DNA from: Lingula anatina
Taxonomy: Eukaryota > Brachiopoda > Lingulata > Lingulida > Lingulidae
Assembly: GCF_001039355.2 (NCBI RefSeq)
Contig: NW_019775103.1
Coordinates: 136,920 to 200,919 of the forward strand
Direction: 5' to 3'
DNA length: 64,000 nt
A program made the position numbers and the translations under genes. Numbering within the stretch: the stretch's first letter is position 1; each line of letters opens with the position of its first letter. The notes below the pieces were generated by a model that was not told where the DNA came from, searched no databases, and saw only the letters and a program-made list of their open reading frames with translations. Positions 39,888 to 53,426 of the stretch are shown here, one piece after another.

Positions 39888-42800
39888 GTAAGCTTTTGTC
39901 CGTCTACAAACGAACCTCTTTAATGTAGTTTTCTACTTTATTATTTTTCGTCCATTTATTCTCGAAAGCAAAAGTTTGTTTTAAAAAAACTAACCTGGCG
40001 CACATAATTCATTAAGGAATTCAAACGGACGTGACTCAACGAGAGAAAGTTAGATTAATTAGTAAAAAATAATCGTGAGAATAAAAGAAATGCGATAATG
40101 AACACGTTAATAGTTGTGCAATCCAGCTGTGGGTTATCAGCGAAGGAAAAAACAAACTTTATTTCTACAACTTTATTTATTTTTCACTTTATTTCTACAA
40201 ATAGTGAAGAAATCTGAATCAATGGACTTCTTATAGGAATCAATCTATAGCAAGGTGAAATTGTACTCGTGTGTTTGTGACGCATTGGAATACCAAAGGC
40301 GCAACCTCCTCAGGTTTTAGTGTAAAAGGAGGCGTTTTAGTCACCTTTCCTCATGATTTACACTCTTGTTCTCAACGTTAAGTGTTCAAACTGACGTTAA
40401 AGTAAATAAAACAAGACGTAGGTGATTGTATTGGATTAAGTTGTGTGCTTACTCTCGAGATTGTCGCTGTCCACTAGGCGGTACAACATGAATCCAACAT
40501 AATGTTTCTTAGATTCAGGGATCAAACCGATATGGTAAAGAAGTATATAAAATATATAGTATGTACTTGTGTATAATTATTTGAAGATGTAGATATGTTC
40601 AGATTGAGGCTATAAGTATATGCTGTAGATTGCTGCCCCGTGCACGGTCTGATGAGTGATAAGCTAGCTGACACCCCACATTAGGCCCATACTTACTACC
40701 AGTCACTCAGATAAGTCCGAAATGATGGCCTATAAATCCGTCAGGTCAAAGGTCATCTTTGTCAAAAGTCACTTTTGTTGACACAGTGAAGTTTCGACCC
40801 TCTGGGATAGAAAGAGTGTCCTAGCGAAAAAAATGAGTGAGACGATCGACAGTGTGATTTTTCAACGGAATTTATTAAAGAATTTATTGCGAGTTACAAG
40901 AATGCCTTCCTTTGTTACAGTCTAATTGAAAATGGTATCCTTAGGCGGTGATGTTTGGTTGTTTACGAAAAAAAATCGATTGGAGGGAAATGAAAAAGGC
41001 GTGTCGCTGTTCTCTCCCTGCCAAAGCTATAGTGGTTCATTAAAATCATAGTCACTGGTTTCCAGTTACATTGTAACTGGTGCCAAGAAAGCTTACTTAA
41101 TTGATCACGCAATACCAACGCATTTTTCAATTAACGGGAAAACAGCAAATGGTTTTAGTCTCTTGAGTGCCACAAGTTTATCATTAAAGAAAATTCTTCC
41201 ACTCTCTGTGGTATCCAATAAAACATTTCCAAGGATGCTTGTAGCCCAGGGCTAAAGAGTCTCGCTTTTATGTATTCGTTTGTCAAGAAACCAGCTTTCT
41301 GAGAATATACAGCGGAAATCTGCTTCATTTCTAGGAGAACTTGAACCGCCTGTATTTTGTTCTCGCGGATACACTGCAATATTAGTTCAACATGAACTAA
41401 AGCCTGGCCGCGAATTTTATGGAACTGCTTCTACTTTTTAAAAATCTAAATCCCCCTCTTTTTCCTTTTACTTCAACAAAAATTGCTATTAACATCAAAG
41501 ATGTCTTTGTGGACGTCTGTCACTTAAGCAGCCATCAGAAACGCCGGAGTCAATTGACCAGAATACTCGACGTATCAGTCCATCACCTCTTCGCAATAAT
41601 CGTGATGCTAAGACATACTCAAAATCAGAGAGATTTAATGTCCCACTCGCGTGTGCATGGTTAATGAAGTATGAACGCGATGCTAATAATGACCAAGGGA
41701 CAGAGAAGTCAAGTGCAGGCTAATCTAATATGTGGCCGCACTGGTTGTACCCAAGGCATTGATGAAATATTGACCAGATGCAAGTATGTCATTGTTTATT
41801 TGTACGAATTTCAATCAGTTTTTGCCTTTTGGGCGATATTTTGATAGGCATGTGGCTTCATAAATGTGCAGGGTTCAGGACTTGGCAGCCTCTCTCTCTC
41901 TCTCTCTCTGTATGTGTTTGTGTGCGTGAAGAGAAAGAGTTGAATTTAGCTATAATAAGACTGTTATAACTCAGTAAAGTAGAGTCTGTAAAAACAGGGA
42001 TTGAGAAAAAAATAAATAAATAAATTTTCGAGAATGCAATGAAGTGAATAAAATATAGCGATCACTGAAAAAATACTTTTGGAAGAGGTAAGGAATAGTA
42101 TGCATGCTTTCCCCTACCGATTTTTTTATTGGGGGGGGGGGGGGTCAGTGAGGGAGGAAGTGGAAGGCAGCAGATTTTACGGCTTTACCCCACCCCCCTT
42201 TTTTAGGATCACGTTCAATATTAGAGATATCAATCAGTATAGGCCATGTGCTAAGATTTTCAATTTCGTTTTCATAATATCGTTTGTGACGTCCATGGAT
42301 TTCTTTCTGTCAAAAATGCCTCTCATTTCCATTAAGCGGGCACGTCATTAACGTTTGGAATTGGCAAAAAAAAAAATCCTCTACTTGGTGATACATTAAC
42401 ATGTCAAAGCGCCATGAAATGTCGGGACTCATTTTTTTTTTTGCTGAAATCAATACACAGCCGGGGGCGTCGTCTGGACAACGCACTTTTCGATTAAGGA
42501 AAGATGAGGTAGCCACTAATTCATAAAACCATCATATTTCTCATTATTTGAGCAGTGCTGGCTTATCCCTCTAGGCCCTCTTCGAAACTGCTCACAGATA
42601 TCAGGCGTTTTCGAATCAGAATATAATCAGGTGAGTTTAATAATGGATAAAACTTCAGAAAATTGACCATTTGACGGAGTCATTCATTCTTATGGTCGTG
42701 TTCGTCGACTAATGGTCATCATTTTAAAGGCATGCCGTGCATTGCACAGCCGTTATTTATTTGCACCATATATACTGTTTGTTAGATAGAGCATAGATAC

Positions 42801-45404
42801 ATTTTCACCTACTTTATAATGTATAGTTCAGAAGACTGAAGGCAGAGGTTTTGGGGTGTGCGAAATAACCGCTCTTTTGATCAGAAAATGACCACTTTTA
42901 ATCATAATGTGCTCGTTATTCTTTATCATTTCTTAAGTTGGGTGGTCTTAGGAGGTAAAAGATTTTCAGTAAAAGACACGTAAAATGCTGGCTACGGGAA
43001 TTGTTAGAGTAAACGCTATCGCAATGGTAACTTTATTTTCGTATAAATCACGCTATTAGTTTTTGATAAATTTAGTTTGAATATACCTTAGTCATAGCAT
43101 TTCTTCCTGGTGGAAGATTTTATCATTTCGAAGCGCTTATTTTGTGAAAAGGCATACACTGATAACGTTGAATAAAATCAAAAGGTTGCGTTTCCATTGG
43201 AATACAGTAATACACACTTCCCTAATCCAGCTGACAGTTATAAACGGAATTGTAACATTTTGGCTTAATGCTACGGGCTTTTAAGATGTATTTTATTTCT
43301 GAGAAATTAAATGTGACGGAGGGAGCATGGTTGGTTTAAGTTAAATGTTAGTTCTTTTAAGTCTTATTAGTTTGATTGAATGTTAACTTATAAAAAAAAA
43401 ACAAAAAGTAAGGGTCTGCGCTGTCGAAGTGCTGCCCGATTTCCTTAAAGCTACCTGTAAAGGCTTCTGGCATTTCTGGCAAGAAATTAACGTGCAATCT
43501 TAAGGTGAGACGACGCTGGAATGGGCTAGAATGGGCTCTGTGTTGTTTTGGTTCTGTACTTCACGGGTTACAGCCTTTGGGTAGTACGGTTCAAAGCCAA
43601 TGGATAGAGCGTGGCCACTGAAATAGTGAGCAGATTTTTGTTTACTCGTATGTATCAGAGTCACAATTAGAAAATAATTAAAATGCCAAACTTACTAAAG
43701 ATTCGCCTAGGATTTCAGGAGCACTGGGTTGTGTAGAAGAACTTACGCTTCTTTTATACCTTATGTCAACTTTGTTCATTCCCGGTTTTACACAGATAAT
43801 ATAATGTATATTTGACATTTCTATTAAGGGCAGTGAAGATGCTTCTTCACTGTGCAGTGCTACTGCAAAAATAATAAACAAATTGTTGTCTCAATTTTTC
43901 TTTTCCCCCGGTCCCTTCTTTGCATGCAAATACGAATTTTAGTTCTTCATTTGTGAACTAAAATGCAAGCTAAAGTAGAGTTCAGGAAGATGCAAAGAAA
44001 TAAAATAACTTGAAATGAAATGAATAGAAATACCATAAAGCTGAATCAAAGGGCACAGGAAATTTGATATACATATATCATTTTTTCCATCTCGCACGAT
44101 ACTAAAAACTGGAAAATATATATTATATCTGTTTCTCACTCCAAAGTAAACTTTCAAGTATTTTTGTGGTAGTTTAATTAAATAATGGTATTTATTCCTT
44201 ATTTCTAAAAATCGTGATTTGAACCTAAGTTCTTCTTGATATCTTTGTCTTAAACGTGTATTTGAAATGATAAGAACCAGGAAGGTCAAAAGTCGATCTG
44301 CACACATTAAATTCAAACTCGCTTTCCTCTTATCGCCCTTATCTTACTGGTCTATTTCTCATTTTGTTTAAAGGTGCATATTAAGCGAGTACTTATGTCA
44401 GATCATTGCATTAAACCCGATCATAAGCCACCATAGTATTTCACATAGTGAAAGGAATTACCACAAATTTAAAGTTTCGTTACATTATTTTCCGAAAAAT
44501 GATATTTACAAGTAAATTTTTACTTACTCTCTACGCTTTACAGACTGGAAGGTCAAATTTATGACCAGAAATTTGAGGAAGTGCAGAGGTGTTTTTTTCT
44601 CTTGCCTGACAGGTTAGTTTCGGCTTTTTTTTGGCATTTGGATTTTATTTGTGTTGTGTAAGCAACTGCAGCTAATAATTTCTATACGCGAATGTTGCAG
44701 GGAATTAAATCTCACTTGATATGTATATTGAAAGATAAGAAGGTCTAGTTCAAAGGCTTTAAAGAAAAATCGCTGACAGGTTTTTGCGGTACTAAATGGT
44801 GTCATTATTGGTATTAAAACGGTGTTCGTGGGTGCACAGGTAAAGGAGAAATATGGGAATCCAATTTTTTCATTTTTTACCCCATAATTATGACATCACC
44901 CATAAGTTGACATGTGTAAATGTTAATTAATTTAGTCACTGAATACTGAAAATTTAGCTGTTATCCAAAAGAATGTAGTTTTTGGAAAAGGCTAACGGCA
45001 TCCTTAAACTCACGTAAACCAACATTTTGGACTTAAAATTTATATCGTACCTTTTTTCTGGCTTAAGTTCTTTGTTAACCCCAGTCCCCATCTAACCAAT
45101 GATTTTACAAGGGAAGTGACATGCATGCCCAAAGCTCCATCCTCATCAACGTTTTTGCTTTGCGTAATAAAGTACTCAGTATGATGTTCACGTAAAAAAT
45201 GTTTGCGGTGATTCATGGCAACAGAAATCAATAAAAAGTTGATGGATTGCTAATGTGTGTTCAATTTAGTGGTGGGGTGATTAAACAGAAGAACTTATTC
45301 TCTCACTAGTGCGACTTCATTTATTCAATTCGTTAGCCAGAATGTTAGTGGTGAGTGATTGAATGAACACGAGCCTGCAAAAGTTTCTTTCTCCCCCCCT
45401 CTCC

Positions 45405-45438
<34 letters not shown>

Positions 45439-46232
45439 TCGAAAGTTCGATTGATTCAGCATTTTCCCTTTTTTACAACAAGCTCTAAAGATACCGCTCT
45501 GCCCGGCAATTTTAATGATAAACAGCTAGAAGACACACGCACAGGGCTCCCTTTGAAAATATCATCATTGGCCTATTTAACATGCAGACATTCGGTCTTT
45601 TGAACCTTGGTATTCATTACATTTGTTTCATAATCATCTCTAAGTCGTTAATGACCAAACGTTTGTTTTAATGACGCAGCTCTGGATGTTAATTGGGAAA
45701 CGCCAATGAATTTATACACTAATGCCACGATGTCACTGACCTATCATTCAATTAATTATAATTCGAGGCTGATCCAGAGGCGCATTTGGGCATATGAACT
45801 TCGACTGCGGTCATTGTTCCCTACAAATTGAAAGACGTCATTAAGCATTTATTCCTTATAATGAGATTAATTTTCATTTGTGTAGTTTTACTAGAAAATT
45901 ATTAATTTGGACTTAGGCCTCATCAGCCTAAGAGCTACCTTAAGTAGTAACTTAAAGGAAAGTTTTTCTGCTGTCTCAACAGTTTAGATTGTCATTGTAT
46001 CGTAGCAGCAAATACCATATATGTAATGTAAATATCCGGGAGAAAAAACAACAGTGAACCAGGTAAACAAAAAATAGAGCAGAATCGCCATCGGCACTGA
46101 TGTATAATTGATCCACATTCCTTAGCTGGCACACGGGTGCGTTGGTGGCTCAGGGTCGGTGACATTTGGGATGGGTTTCTTTAATTGAGTCTATAGGCAC
46201 GGTAAGGAGAATGGGAAGTCAGGTCATGAAAC

Positions 46233-46285
46233 ACACGCGCGCGCGCACACACATACACACACACACGAACGCACACACAGACATC

Positions 46286-46323
<38 letters not shown>
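46233..46323. repeat. CA-rich compound microsatellite
   Basis: Begins with a CG/CA mixture and continues as imperfect then perfect CA units. The open frames across it are repeat artefacts. Confidence 0.9.
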
Positions 46324-46325
<2 letters not shown>

Positions 46326-46547
46326 GAAAGAGAAAGAGAGACAGAAAGAAAGAGAGTGAGAGGGATTTAAACATACTGAAGTTCATTTTCCCATAAATTA
46401 CAGTAACTGCTGCAGGTATGGTGTTTGAGTAGGAAGGTAGCGTACAAAGCCAAAAAAACACCCTTATTGCATCTGATGCAGGCCTAAGGCAACTGTTTAT
46501 AAAAATAACATAGGAAATCAGATGTGCCGGAAGATAAATAGGCGACC

Positions 46548-46550
46548 AAA

Positions 46551-46597
<47 letters not shown>
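46548..46597. repeat. AAAT tetranucleotide microsatellite
   Basis: Twelve or so perfect AAAT units, 50 bp before a MITE-like element. Confidence 0.95.
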
Positions 46598-46645
46598 CTT
46601 GTTGTGCTGAACCTAGTCGGTCGCTATCTTTACACTTAGGCTCTA

Positions 46646-46846
46646 TTCCCATAGATTTTAGATCGATCTATCCCCGCGGGGAGTCTCACTAGATTACTGT
46701 CAGATAATCCGACTTAAATGTCCGTCCCGCCTACTACAAGCTGTAAGGGGATAATTAACTTTCGTGTCCGCCCGGCTGACAGCTATTTAGCGTGAACCCC
46801 CAGGGAGTTAGGTCGATCTAAAGTAGGTCGATCTAATCTATGGAAA
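46646..46846. mobile_element. MITE-like element with terminal inverted repeats
   Basis: About 201 bp bounded by imperfect inverted repeats: 46646-46670 (TTCCCATAGATTTTAGATCG onward) and 46824-46846, which reads TTTCCATAGATTAGATCGAC on the minus strand. The inner AGATCGAYCTA block is repeated once more at 46809-46820. The interior is much more GC-rich than its flanks (it includes a CCCCGCGGGG palindrome) and has no open frame. No target-site duplication is certain. Superfamily is unknown. Confidence 0.65.
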
Positions 46847-49800
46847 TGGGGTGTAAGACCCAACACATTATGACTCCTAGTTTTGTACAAGTGAACAATC
46901 TTATTTTAATAGGTTTTTAGAAAGATTCGGACCTTATAAACCTGTGGTGGAAATAGCCTCGGTTTGCAAAATGTTAGAAGGCCATGAAGAAAATTAAATC
47001 TACGACCTATAGGCCTGAAGGCTACGTCGCGGGTGAAAAAGGAATGGACGCTGCCCGCTGACAGTAGAACATAGCAAGGACTTCAATCAATGAAGTTCCT
47101 CTAAACCCAAGGGTCATAGTCTTGTTCTTGGGAAAATCTCCTACATATGTATTTCATAATTGTTCTTGTTCAGCGACCCACTGTAATAAAAACTGGTTTT
47201 CAAGATGGGCTGTTAGCGCACATATATAGCAAGTCCAATAAATGAACAAAATGTCCTTACGCTAATTAATGACAAACGAACTACGGTCGTCGACGGGTGA
47301 TTACACTGCATTATGTTCCTTCTGATTGTTCGACTTAATTACCAGTAGTTCTGTCATCCATACTCAGCGTTTCTGTCAAATTTCCTCTCTTTGGTGTTAA
47401 TCGCCAACACGTCGCGATATTAACGCTATCCAGGCATGAACACTGTACAAAGGGTTTATTACATTTGCGTGTCATTCCATCGCCGAGAGAAAAAGAGTAT
47501 CGCGTGCACGTTCGAATTAATACCGCGAAGGACATTTGTGACTGGACAATAACACGACGCTTTTGCTTGATAAGACGTGTGTCACATACTTCTATCAACG
47601 GATATACTTAATGTTTTAAAAATAGCGTTGTAATTCTTTTTCGTTCAGTCCTCAGTAATTTAGAATTGGTCAGGTAAGTTCTCATTACTGTACGCGTTTA
47701 CAGATAAACTGCTTGTAAATGTACGCAGATGTTTATATGGGTTATCAAAATGAACTTTTTTTAGAGGTTACTTGGTTGGCACGGTAACAGGGCTTTTCTT
47801 CATTTGCGCACTGTCACTTGACAGGGTTTTTATTTTTGTCGGCGAGCAAGGTTGTGCACCCATACGGGCCCTCTTGCCCCCGCTTTAATTTTTTTAATGA
47901 AAAACAGAAGCGTTTAGCAAACAGCGTAGACTAGATCATCGTTTTCGCTATTTAGACACCAACCCTCGAGCGAAAGGCAACGTGTTTACAGGTAAGTGAT
48001 AGGTTTCCGGGTAATGAAGACCAGTTAAGTTGATCTTGCTTGATTAGCTGAAACGCTTCCGGCGCGAGTCAAATTGCGGCCTAATGCTTACGATTGCACA
48101 ACTTCCACAAAATCGCAGATTTTTAGACAGATATACCCTAATGTGCGACCCAGCACGTGATCCAGGTAATTCGTTACACTTTTGACTACATAGGTAAACA
48201 AGTGCGGTGTATTTGGTAGGTACAGTTAATAGAGGTGACGGTCTCTCGGTGGGATGACTTTTGTAGACGTGTGAGAGATTCGACCGATTTTTAAATAATG
48301 TGTTTAAACATTATGGGAGTATAGGCACCATGGTTCACTCGACTCCAGTGCCAGCAACTTGATCGGGTAGGTACATGTACTTGGGGACGTAGAAGGAATG
48401 AGAGTTCTGGTTCGTACTGTATGTTAAGTATCATGAATGGTCCCCCCCATCTCTCTCTCACTCTCTCTCTCTCTGAAATTATGACAATCAATTATGATTA
48501 TAGAGGCAATACTTGTAAACTTGCACAATCTGTTATGGAATTTTCCAAAACGTTTTCACCAATTGCAACTTCCGAATATACATACAGGCAGCAGTAAGTA
48601 GATAGTCCAAGGAGAGTGCAAGGGACAATGGCAGAGAGACAGTGGCAGTCTTAAAGTTCATTCCAAAAAAGTTATTATTTGATGCATGTCAGTGACACAA
48701 ACCCGTCCTGTGCAGTATTTCCATAATTTTGACTTTTAATATTATTTTCACTGTTTTATAGAAGAGTACCGTCCACCATGGCACTAAATAAGCAGTATTT
48801 AAAAAGTAATATGAAACAGTTGTGCAAATGATACACAAAATGTGTGCGTGACTCAAATGTTCATTTTTTTTGTGGAATGACCCAATTACATATACAGTGC
48901 ATCTACTAGTGCACTATATCTTGAAAAATATCGCCGAAAATAATAGCAGGTTTGGCCAAGCAGACCAGTCCCTCTCGCGTTCTCCTTTCTTATCAGCTTT
49001 CAGTTGCAACAACGATTCCTTTCCAAAAGTAAGTGCAAAATCCTTCCTACAAAAAGTAAGCGCAGATTCTTGAAAATGCGGGCAATCATTTAGCCTGATT
49101 AACGTGATTAGAGTGCCCGGATTCTGCCTTGGACAATATCTTAACCATTATAATTATCTTTTCTAAGAACTGAAGTTACGAAAGTCCAACATACGGGCAA
49201 GATCAAGACAATTACATATTTCTGTCGTTAACAGTTCTCATTAAGAAATGACATTAAAGGAACCCGAGGACTTTGCATCATCACTGGCCTTGGAACCATG
49301 GTGCATCCAGTGTATAGCGTTTGAGTTTGAGAATTTCACTTATCAGTGTGTGATGCTCCCCCATTAACAATGGGTATTTGTCGTAAAATGGAAGCAGTGA
49401 TAGTAGGTTGCGTGGTGCTAGAATAAGGGTACTACATGTTGTGTACATCTGACGTTGCCGTGACTGACAATAATACCAGCCCTATGGTCATGTGCATGTC
49501 CTTTATTAACCTCTCCACGGCCGTAGGTTTAGGACGGGTTGTTGAAGGACTGCAATATGTGTAAGCAGGTTGTCTGTCCCGTTTGTTGTACTTTCCTAAA
49601 CGCAAACAGAAGGATAATAAAAAAAATGATGGACCGAGAGAAAGAAAAATTGCCATCAATTTATGACACAATTTTTACCCCGCTCCACCACAGACACACG
49701 CACACACACACACACACACACACAGTCCTCCTCCCTGAACTGGCGTTTTAACTTATTAATAAAAATAAATTAAATTAAATTTATTAAATAAAAATTAAAT

Positions 49801-52217
49801 TAAAAATTAATGGAAATCTGTTTGGTTTTCTTCCGTATACCCAACCATTTGTTAAGACGTAGACCCTTTTCTCTGACCACAAACCAACCCGAGCGTAAAC
49901 TGTAAACAAAGGGTCGTTTACTGTTCGATCAGTTCAGATGTTACACAGGGAAAGTAATGAGACTGCTGGATTAGACAAGAAGTTTGTTCAGAAAATTCTC
50001 AATGTATAATATTATCTTATTTACAGGAGGCATCTCAGCCTTTAGGGCCAGGCTGCACGGGGTTCATTGACCACAACGTCCGCTTCAAATTGGCATTGCC
50101 CGGCTAACGACGCTCGGTAGGAACCGTGTATCGATTCTTCAGGGAGCGCTGCGTCCGATCCTCATCGCTAACTAATCACGGCGCTGGACATTCGAAGTGA
50201 ACAGCAGGTCTCTAAATGGATTAAGTAATTGTGTTGAAGGGGTCCATTTCTCGGTTAATACTAAGGGGCGAGTCTCCAGGGGAAATACTAAAGAACCAGT
50301 GTATAACAAGGAAATCAAGGCGAAGTCTATCTAGTATCGGACTGTTGGAACGTCTGTTGGTGTCCAAAGTGGATTTTGTGTACTTTTCTGGAAATAAAGC
50401 CCCCGAAAAGTAAGGATAATTCAACGAAACTATCTTCAAGCGCCCTTCTGAATAAGTGTCGCTAATAACAGACCCCCCAAATCACCAAGGAACAGGAGAG
50501 ACTGTCAGTGAAAGTAGACTGGGCGATCGGAAAGGAAAATGCTTCTTGCTATTATTGCCCTTATACAAGTTTTCATTTAATGTCAGTGACAGCGAAACCT
50601 AAAAAAAAACCCTCGTGCTAAATTCAGGAGGCGAACACGGATCCATTCCTTCGATTCCAATTACCTTCCTCAGTCCAATGCAACGGTCAATGCACAAAAA
50701 GAATTTTAGCGTGAAGGAAAAGAGGAATACTGAAGAAATAAAAGCAGTGTTCTCGCTTGACAAAACGCCATGATGTTTGCATCGGAAATTACATCTATCA
50801 TGTGATTATATGCATATTAACCTAACAGTCCCATTTAAGATGACGAATTATGAGGGTGTAATTCCCTGGAAAGGCCAATTCCATGCGCAAATGTCATCCT
50901 TATTGTTTGAAGAAGCTGGAATCAGCGATTACCATGAGGCTTGGAGAAGAAATTATCTTTGCTGAGGGTGGTGGACTCCGGGAACATATATGAACGTGCC
51001 TCACAGTCGATTGAGTAATTCTCCGGCCACAGAACAGTTTTATCGAACTAGTAGCAGCATAAAGACAGTAGACGGTTCTTGCTGCTCCTTAAGGGTGCGC
51101 TAAGGTACGAACAAGACCAAACCAGCTTTTTTTGTTGCGAAGGTTATTCTTACCAATCTATCTAGTAGGATTTCAGCAGATTTGTTGAGATACAGAGCCA
51201 TCAGCAGCCAGAAATACTCAGTTAGTTACTGATAGTCCAGTTGATAGGGATCATTCAGAAGGTTAATTATATCGTTAAGGGATCTCTCCTGGCGCAAAAT
51301 CGCTGTGTAACTATACAGGTGCGATGCAACTGATATTGTGGACTCCAGCCCCGGAGATTAAATGATTTATCAAGAGCGCTTACGTGTTCGTAAACAAAAC
51401 TGAAGCAGAAAAGCAGAAACATTATTGTAAGCAAATCTCTATTGCTGCACTAAGAATGCAGGTATAGCTTCAGAGTTTGCCCCAACTTTGACCTCGGCAT
51501 GCCTATGTTTTTCCTAATGAAGATACAAGGTAAACCTCTTAACACTATCAAATATTTCAACTGAAAGAAGTAGTTTCACAGCTGGACGTTGGGTTGTAAA
51601 AAAAGCGCTGACTTTCATCCGTGAAGCACCCTCAGCCTTCATATCTTGAGACGCTTTCTCTTCAAGAGAGGCTTGATTGGTTATTTTTGTTTACAAGTGA
51701 CAGCGACTAAGTGTTATCCGTTAAACTGTCGAATGGAATTCATCGCATCTTAAATCATTAAGGATATAGCCTTTAGCTGAGAACGGTATGGTGTCAAAGC
51801 ACATTGATTCGGCGTAAAGCAGGACAGACCAAGCACTTGCTCGTAACACCCGAAGTATTGTGACGTGTGTTAATGCAGTCCTCTCCAAGGAGACTTTGAA
51901 GACGAACCATTTACAGGCCTAAAACACAATTAAGAAGAAGATACATGTTACACGTATGAGTGTGTCACTAAAGGACTTTTATGACATATTGCGTTGGTCT
52001 TTGTGAAACATACGTTCTTTAGGACAATTACCGAGGACAAGTTTACAGAACCAAAATTTAAACTAAGTCTGTGGGCAAACATCATTAGAGTTGCAGTAAC
52101 ATGCGAGGCGGTTCTATTCATTTTGATCATTAGGAAAATTGTGCTTGACTGTCTGTAAATAAATATTTATGTGACTCGTTACTAAAAAATAGGCTGCATT
52201 GGTTCATCTTCTCATTA
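46847..52217. other. Upstream region of the allatostatin/galanin-type receptor
   Basis: No coding exon is supported. Several consensus splice donors (about 47671, 47991) and one good acceptor (50026) occur, so noncoding 5' exons of the receptor gene or a long noncoding RNA are possible. A CA microsatellite lies at 49693-49723. Confidence 0.5.
50027..50116 (+). other. Candidate noncoding exon
   Basis: A clear acceptor (TTATTTACAG, ending 50026) opens a 90-bp GC-rich block that ends at a moderate donor (CTCG|GTAGGA). It is open in no long frame, so it would be untranslated. It is the most exon-like noncoding block upstream of the 52.2-kb receptor. Weak evidence. Confidence 0.2.
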
Positions 52218-53426
52218 ATGCGACCCACGAACATGGCTATTCGTTTTAATGTTTCTATACCTGCCGCATACGCCGTTCTCGAGGACGTGGTATACGTGTC
52301 GCATATTAATGACACCAAGTTAGTAACCGAAGGTTCGTCCACCGGCAATGGCACAGAAGGGTATGACACAGAAGATATCAGCAACCTTGTCGTGGCTGTA
52401 TTGTTTTCCATAATTGTTGCAGTTGGATTTTTGGGAAACCTGTTGGTTTTGTTAGTGATTTTTACCAACAAACCCATGCGGAACACGACGAACATTCTCA
52501 TCGCTAATTTGGCAATAGCGGACCTTATTTTTATCATCATATGCGTGCCGTTTACGGCAGCCATGTTTATCTTGAAATACTGGCCCTTTGGCGACTTTTG
52601 GTGTCATTTCGTGTACTACATTATATACGTGAGTGCCTGGGCTAGCATTTATACCATGGTTCTGATGGCCCTGGATAGGTTTCTGACATTGGTACTTGTG
52701 TTCCGTTCACTTACCCTGAAAACGGAGAGGAACACTTACATTGTGATCATTGTCTTATGGGTGGTGATATTACTTATCAATATACCGGCGTATAACGAAC
52801 ATGGTATTTATGTTTATGAAAACGCCACGCGGCAACGCTGTTTAGACATCAACCTTGCACACAATCGAGAGTTTGACGCACAAGTATTCTATACCTGTTT
52901 CTGCCTGTTTGGCTATGCCCTACCATTAACTTTGACCATTGTTCTGTACCTTCTGATAGTACGTAAACTATACGTCTCCAATTCACCAGAACGGACTGGC
53001 TCCGGTCAGATGAGCAGAGCTAGGCGGCAACTGACCCATGTAGTAGTTATAGTGACGGCCGCCTTTGCGATTTGTTGGCTTCCGATCCATATTGCTTTTA
53101 TTCTGAAGGTTTACTGGGGAGTTCCACAGGACGCTGTGAGCGCTTTTATCTATTTCCAAATCTCCGCTCAGTGTTTAGCGTACATGAACAGTTGTATGAA
53201 CCCTATACTGTATGCCTTCGTGTATTCTAAATTCAGGCGAGGCTTTCAGAAACTTCTCTGTTGCCGTCGAGGAGCGCAGTTTAATTTTAACGTTGAGACA
53301 ACTGTGCGCCGGTGGAGGGGCAGCTCAAGAGGGAACTCCATACGGCAGATGGCCAAAGACGAACGCTATCCCCTGAACCACGTCCATCATTTAACCACTC
53401 TCGATTGTTCTGAGAGGGTCAGTTAA
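52218..53426 (+). CDS. Class A neuropeptide GPCR, allatostatin-A/galanin receptor-like
   Basis: Intronless, 402 aa. The N-terminus has three N-glycosylation sequons (N11, N31, N44). TM1 carries GN at 73-74, TM2 NLAIAD with Asp102, and the TM2-TM3 loop WPFGDFWC with Cys129, which pairs with Cys208 in loop 2. TM3 ends IYTMVLMALDRF, so the usual DRY is DRF (153-155); Trp181 marks TM4. TM6 has CWLPIHIAF (286-294), TM7 NSCMNPILY (325-332), followed by a short helix 8 and CC at 348-349, a likely palmitoylation site. The WPFGDFWC...ASIYTMVLM...LDRF run and the RTER-type second loop resemble allatostatin-A receptors, the invertebrate relatives of galanin receptors. Ligand is inference. Met6 is an alternative start. 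AATAAA follows at 53676-53681. Confidence 0.88.
   Translation: MRPTNMAIRFNVSIPAAYAVLEDVVYVSHINDTKLVTEGSSTGNGTEGYDTEDISNLVVAVLFSIIVAVGFLGNLLVLLVIFTNKPMRNTTNILIANLAIADLIFIIICVPFTAAMFILKYWPFGDFWCHFVYYIIYVSAWASIYTMVLMALDRFLTLVLVFRSLTLKTERNTYIVIIVLWVVILLINIPAYNEHGIYVYENATRQRCLDINLAHNREFDAQVFYTCFCLFGYALPLTLTIVLYLLIVRKLYVSNSPERTGSGQMSRARRQLTHVVVIVTAAFAICWLPIHIAFILKVYWGVPQDAVSAFIYFQISAQCLAYMNSCMNPILYAFVYSKFRRGFQKLLCCRRGAQFNFNVETTVRRWRGSSRGNSIRQMAKDERYPLNHVHHLTTLDCSERVS

Larger units (their letters stand above)
39888..46645. other. Gene-poor region with simple repeats
   Basis: No coding exon is supported. Contains CT runs near 41890-41908 and 45410-45435, a poly-G run near 42131-42144, a CA-rich microsatellite (46233-46323) and an AAAT microsatellite (46548-46597). 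Confidence 0.6.

Noticed and set aside
43588-43598. Perfect polymerase III B-box-like GGTTCAAAGCC on the plus strand
   Set aside because: No A box at a proper distance upstream and no foldable acceptor stem, so neither a tRNA gene nor a clear SINE.
46166-46461. Open frames on both strands through the CA repeat
   Set aside because: Simple-sequence translation (His-Thr and Cys-Val runs) rather than a gene.
52130-52564. 144-codon frame antisense to the start of the plus-strand GPCR
   Set aside because: Shadow of a strongly supported receptor frame.
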